Position numbers and translations under genes: made by a program
The notes under the pieces: model-generated
What the model was told of the DNA's origin: nothing
Databases searched by the model: none
What the model saw: only the letters and a program-made list of their open reading frames with translations
Shown here: positions 59,001-64,000 of the stretch, in pieces
Layout of the letters: every line of letters begins with the position of its first letter
Position numbering within the stretch: position 1 is the stretch's first letter
DNA from: Tamarix chinensis
Lineage: Eukaryota; Streptophyta; Magnoliopsida; Caryophyllales; Tamaricaceae
NCBI GenBank assembly: GCA_030549775.1
Contig: CM060180.1
Location: 85,635,172 to 85,699,171, forward strand
Length of the DNA: 64,000 bases
Direction: 5' to 3'

Positions 59001-60879
59001 GTTGTGAATAACCCTTGGTCTTCATTCTCAATTTAGGATTATTATGACATGCTAATATTTATTAAAATCTTGTAGATTCACATCCTTATGAGAAAAAGGT
59101 TAAATAAACAAGTAGACTTCCTTACTACAGGTAAATATAGACACTTAACACTCATGTGTATTAAGGATATAATTATTTCACTCAAAATTCTCCATGCTAA
59201 TGATCAACCATACACATGCATGTTTTCTCATTTGCTACCACTTAATAGAAATTATGCAATCCAAAAATCAAGAGGTCTTATTAATATTGTAATAGGGTTA
59301 GGTTAAAAGGTGAGGTAAGTCTATGATTATATCTAATGACCCAAAAACAAATGGAGCAACAATTACGATAATTTATCTCAAAATTTGAGATCAATAATGC
59401 ACTAACACACTCTAGAAAACATTAACCCAGGCTTCTTTTTTCCCAACAACCTCTCTTTACCAATAAAAACTTAGAGGCTTAATAAGTCACATCACAATTT
59501 TGACACTTGTATTCCTCTTTTGTTTTTTTTTTAAACAAAGCTACAATTAGATCATTTTCACAATATAATCTCTACCAAAAACATTTTCCTCATGCCCCCA
59601 TGCTTATTTTTAGTATATCTACACCAAAGATAATCAAGAGTTATCACTCCCTAGTTTTGGATAAGGGTAAGGTAATAACTTAGGAATAAAGGATACAAAT
59701 ATAGGTTTTAATGAAAAAAAATCTCAAACTCAAAAGGGTTAAGCAAAAAGGAACAAATATCATTTGGTAGGGAATTTAACTAACATAGATGTGAAACGAA
59801 AACATGAGCCTCAATCATGTCAATACATGCATAAGACATATGTGGCCATGAAAAGAAATAATACGAGTTCTAGTTTTTTTACATTGAACGGAAAAACACA
59901 CAATTAGAAAATAATGAAATTGTATGAAAGATGAACAATATATAAGGCACAATATCTCACTAGTGATAATGCAACCAACTTGATTTCCTATACCATGGTT
60001 TAGATGAGCATATCAATGAAAGTAAGCCACAAGAGTGATAGAATAACAAATGGTTTGAGAGTCTATCGATTGGAAAGTTCACTCTTAAATGCATTTTAAA
60101 GACCTTTTTCATTACACTCATCGGTAATCTATATATCTTAGTAATGTATTATCAAGCCATGAAGAATATTTTATCAAATTTTCATCATTAGCCTATCATT
60201 TCCCAAATTTCTTACTTTTTCTAACTAAAAGAAAAAAAAGGAAAATTAATTAGAAGTAAGCACAACAAAAGAAATGAAAAGAAAATAATACACTAAAATG
60301 AACACACTAAAGAAAGCAAGGCACACAAAAAAATAGGAAATGGACATACTAAAAACAAAATAAGAAAAAAAAAAGAAAAAGAAATCCACACCACAAAGAT
60401 GAAAATAAGGTAAATAAAGAAAATGGAAATGATAAAACTAATACCCTATAATAGCGGTCTTAGACTTTGAAACACGTCGTCATCAAAACACTTTAAAAAT
60501 TGGACATTCAACTGACAAAGATTAAAACAAGAATGTAAAATGTATACCATATATCCCGCATAACACTCTTATACATGATCAAACTAGTTACCCTAATCTT
60601 TGTTTTCCTCTTTATAATAATAGGATTTTTTGTAAAACGCAACCTCAAATTATCAAGCTTATAAAATATATTATACCCTATGACTTATTGATATAATCTA
60701 AATTTCATAAGTAATGTACTCATTTCAAATCCATTTAGATTGACACTCACAATCGTAATATATGTAGAGTTAGCTAGATGAAACTCATACCAAATAATCA
60801 AAGAAAGAGTCTCAATTGCTACCTATTAAGACTTTACTTCCTTAAAAAGAAAGGTATAAATACCATACTCCAACTTCTC
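59001..60879. other. Unassigned AT-rich sequence
   Basis: No protein similarity was recognised on either strand, including a 72-codon frame at 59088-59306. 60220-60460 is strongly A-rich. By position the right part could be the decayed pol-proximal region of the Athila-like element at 60880-63130. Confidence 0.35.
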
Positions 60880-61640
60880 TTCTTTTTGAGGTTGAGGTGA
60901 GAAAATTCTTTCTCCACATGGTCTCTCATATAATGTATCATAGGTTCTTCCTCCTCTTGAAGTTCGATAATTGAATTGTCTTAACCCTCACTTGTTTTAT
61001 CCTTATCATTATTCACCAAGATCATGGATGATAAATCTAGAATGTTCTTGCCATTGATCAAGGTAACTATCATAGCGTCCTCTTTCATAATTGTCTTTGT
61101 AGTCCTAGGCAATGTTCCTTAATCTTCATCAACTGACATCTTATCTAACTTCCTTGTTCTCAAACCTAAGTTCTTGAATGATGCCTTTAGATCCTTCATC
61201 CATGACTCTTGCTCCTAAAGATTGGCCTTAGCTTTGTCAACAAACTTATGCATGATCTCCTCCAAACAAAACTTTATCTCTTGAACTGAAGCATGGACAT
61301 CCAACTTTTGGAGTGGTTTCCACATTAGATACTAGTTTATAATGGGAATTTGATTCTACGATGAATAGTTAGGATAATCAAACCATCCCAAGTAATAGAA
61401 ATTGGAGTACAAATTAGTGTGTCTATTAACATTACAATCATAGTTAGCTTATATATATGGCTGACAAAATGGATTACTTACTTGAAAATTTATACTACCA
61501 TGTGGTCCCCAAAAATAATAAAATCTAATAGTCCGGACTTCTATGTTAGCAATAATCAAGTTATCCATTTTCTGAGATAGAATATCTAACTGTAAGACTA
61601 GCCGACCATATGAGATTTCATGACTACTAGCTTCAATGTT
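60880..61640 (-). pseudogene. Athila-type Ty3/gypsy gag, C-terminal part
   Basis: Minus-strand blocks in order: LQLDILSQKMDNLIIANI (about 61595-61540), GPHGSINFQVSNPF, YSNFYYLGWFDYPNYSS (about 61410-61355), then LEEIMHKFVDKAKANL, WMKDLKASFKNLGLRTRKL and GTLPRTTKTIMKEDAMIVTL with INGKN (about 61110-61035). Athila-lineage gags carry the equivalents GWRNHPNFSW, NLEVQIGQLA and GTLPSNTE...AVTLRSGK. Stops near 61350, 61220 and 61120 break it. The upstream capsid part and everything after about 60880 are not recognisable. Confidence 0.75.
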
Positions 61641-61760
61641 AGAGAACCACTACAGACGAGATTAGATGAAGATAAATTAAAGAAAAAGGGAAAAATATAT
61701 AGGAAAAATAAAATTCTAGTCTAGCTAAACAATGAAGGGATCAATATTAACAAGCCGAAG

Positions 61761-61778
61761 TCCCCGACAATAATGCCA
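61761..61778 (-). promoter_or_regulatory. Primer-binding site, tRNA-Asp type
   Basis: The minus strand reads TGGCATTATTGTCGGGGA. The usual Athila/Tat PBS is TGGCGCCGTTGCCGGGGA. The four differences (CG to AT- or TA-like changes and C to T) lie at CpG-rich positions, as expected from deamination. It sits between the gag and the LTR end. Confidence 0.82.
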
Positions 61779-61784
61779 AAAACT

Positions 61785-63130
61785 TGTTAGGCTAAATCAC
61801 CAAGAGCATGGAATTACCAAATCTTTACTATTTCATATATCTAGATAAATTGAATTTGAAGAGTGAAAGAAAAATAAAATCAATTGGTGATGCTAATGGA
61901 AGTAAAAGAAACTAAAATCTTGGGATTGGATTTTTTTCATAAATCGGTAATTGATGAATAGTAAATTTAATCGCCAAACAATTGCTTAAATATAAGAGGG
62001 TGAATAGCCTATATTAAATAATAGCCCCTTTAAAGGTTTAATAATCTTACCTAATTCAATTAAATAGAATATGGTTATGGTATTAAATCAAATTACATTT
62101 ATTATGTTATATGCTACATTCTCCAAGAGATTTTGACCTACTTTCATGGTTTAATTCTCTTATTCAATTGTTAGGCCTATCAGTTCTTTGATTAAATACC
62201 TATGTCTAATCAAGTCGATGATAAAGCAACTCAATCATAATTATAGAACTAATAATTGAATCTACAAATTGAAGCATTTAAAAAGGAAATCAAACTAATT
62301 TATCATTAATTAACAATTTAGACTGGATCCAATCCTAGAAACTAAATCTACACACTCATAATTGAATTGGAATGAAAGAAATAAAATATAGTAATAAAAA
62401 TAACATTATGCATAATAAATAACAAAAGAGGGATAGAAAGATGAATTCGTAGATAAACACTAAAATCTGATGTTAAGAGTGAGTACAAGATCTAAAACTA
62501 GAACTAAATGTAAAATATTAATGAGGAAAGTTTGAGTTACATCCATGGATTTTTCGCCAATAGAAAAAGAGAGAAACGAAACCCCTCCTTTCTCCCATCA
62601 TGTGAATTAGGAATTTATATGAAGAGAGTGTCCAATTGTACGTGTAATATATAAAAACCATAACATGCAGCTTTGATGCTCTTGATAGGTGCAAATGGAT
62701 GATGCATGGCCATGCCAATATCACACAGTCAGGCCATGTAGGTTTCTTCTTCTAGGAGTTATGGATGTCTTTTGGAAAAATGCTCGTATCTTCTTCATCT
62801 AAATTTGAAACGAGATGATCTTGAATGCTTTGGAAAGATAAGAATAAGATAAAAAAAATTATTTGTACTTATCCATATTCATATTTAATCAAAGGAAAAA
62901 TCTTTCACTTTTTCAATCAAATAATTATCTCTGAAATGAATAAGGCCATATGCATGCTAGGCTCTTTATAATGTCTACTCAAAGCCTTTATATTACCTCA
63001 TCTTAGCCTTATTTACATTCATTGAATTCATCTACAAAACAAAATAACAAAGGACATAGTATCCTCAAATCTAATAGAAAATAAAATAATATGCATAGCA
63101 AATCCATGGAAACATGCATATACAAATAGT
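61785..63130 (-). repeat. Athila-type 5' LTR, reverse orientation
   Basis: TGTTAGGC at 61785 is the LTR 3' end read in reverse (GCCTAACA), six bases before the PBS. The following 1.3 kb is non-coding and AT-rich, with ATCATTAATTAACAATTTA and related words. A length near 1.3 kb suits Athila LTRs, but the right end is inferred only from the start of copia coding similarity near 63190. Confidence 0.55.
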
Positions 63131-63189
63131 GAAAATCATCAAAATATTATCCATTTTACCAATTTATCAAAATGATATTTTACTTGCAT

Positions 63190-63760
63190 GTGATAATATA
63201 GGATGGTGTATTGTACACCAAGCGTGGCTCAAATTATAAAAAGGTGATAAATTGTAGTTAATTCAACATCCTAAGAATGACTCAGAGTTGGATGAGAAAT
63301 TTGTTGGCTACGTAGATTCACGTAAATCTGCTTCTTAATTCATTTTCCTTTTAGTTAGTAGAGCAATATCCTAGAAAAGAAAAAAATTAGGATTGCATAT
63401 CCACTTCTACAATTGAAGCAAAACTTATCTAATCATTTAAAGCCACAAAGCATGGTGTCTAGTTAAGAAATTTCATATTGGGTCTTAGAATAAGTGATTC
63501 TATTTACAGACATTTGATGCTTAAGTGTGACAATTCACTCGTCATTCTTATCTCAAGAAACAAGAAAAGTTGTAATTATACCAAGGGCATAGACATAAAA
63601 TACTTGAAGATTAAAAAAATAAAAATAAAAAATTATTTCAAAAGGAGAAGTGGTCTGGGAACACATAGGTATTAATTGTATGTTGGTTGACCTATTAAAT
63701 AATGGTAGTCAACCAAATAAGTTTAAGGATCATGTGTATAATATAGGTGTTGGACCCTCT
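63190..63760 (+). pseudogene. Ty1/copia RNase H and C-terminal end of pol
   Basis: KFVGYVDSRKSAS, a stop, then FIFLLVSRAIS (63299-63362) match the family block GYSDADFAGCxDxRKSTSGYIF. After a frame change, TSTIEAKLI and ATKHGV, LRNFILGLRISDSI, LKCDNSLVILISRNK and KGIDIKYLKIK (63402-63600) follow the usual EAEF, CDNxSA and KHIDI...H order. The last part, GINCMLVDLLNNGSQPNKF and KDHVYNIGV (63670-63750), matches the ADPLTK...HV..MG end of copia pol. The first catalytic D has survived; the E of EAE has become K in part. It could be the distal part of the element whose gag is at 54051. Confidence 0.82.
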
Positions 63761-64000
63761 ATGTGATTGTATTGTTATAATACATTATGAATTTTTTATA
63801 CAAAGTTGTGTTTGTTTCTCATTTGGTTTGTATACATATGTTTTACCAAAAAATAACACATTAAATGTAGAACCTTGAATAAACATTGGGTTTATTTATA
63901 AAGTTAAATTTTTGGGCATAATTAGTAAATCGTGATATATGAAACTTTTAGAACGTCGAAAGCTTGTCACCATGATCCATGTATCAGTTTCATTATTTAG
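63761..64000 (+). other. Unassigned AT-rich sequence after a copia pol end
   Basis: This is the expected place for a PPT and 3' LTR, but no purine tract or TG terminus is convincing before the window ends. Confidence 0.3.

Overview
The window is a gene desert of nested, mostly decayed transposable elements from a flowering plant. The evidence is an AT-rich composition, plant-type LTR retrotransposons of several lineages, primer-binding sites for initiator tRNA-Met and tRNA-Asp, a Cassandra-type TRIM whose LTRs carry a 5S rRNA-like promoter, and a Helitron. I recognise no host protein-coding gene, tRNA gene or rRNA array. Stops and frameshifts break almost every reading frame. I cannot name the species.

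Layout. 1-8588: LTR-like remnants. These include an inverted pair bounding 504-5116, a field of degenerate palindromic motifs at 5690-6540, and a pyrimidine-rich leader. 8589-10240: gag and protease remnant of a Ty3/gypsy element. 11345-11935: LTR-type tandem repeats. About 11960-17450: a Ty3/gypsy element with 5' LTR remnant, PBS, gag, protease, RT, RNase H, integrase tail, PPT and full 3' LTR, whose integrase core is missing. 17451-24676: opposite-strand fragments of large LTRs. One of them holds a complete but internally reduced Ty1/copia element (21163-24528) with a near-perfect target duplication. 24677-32572: one very large LTR with an adjoining PBS, interrupted by a 3.06 kb non-autonomous Helitron (26610-29672). 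32589-40475: further LTR fragments, the Cassandra TRIM (35521-36271) and a duplicated LTR/PBS junction (39466-39755).

40476-50221: the best-preserved element, a Tekay/Del-like chromovirus with PBS, gag, protease, RT, RNase H, integrase, chromodomain and PPT. Its 3' LTR is 4.63 kb. Where its 5' LTR should be there are only two short LTR ends in inverted orientation. 50222-51699: an opposite-strand LTR fragment. 52334-64000: Ty1/copia pieces on both strands, another large-LTR fragment (54706-55470), and an Athila-type gypsy 5' end on the minus strand (gag at 60880-61640, tRNA-Asp PBS at 61761-61778, LTR from 61785).

The genes do not form a host pathway. Each coding stretch is part of a gag-pol unit for copy-and-paste transposition, and each is now defective. 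The layering gives a relative history: the copia element and the Helitron went into already resident giant LTRs, while the chromovirus at 40.5-50.2 kb has the fewest lesions and an unmutated PBS, so it is probably among the youngest insertions.
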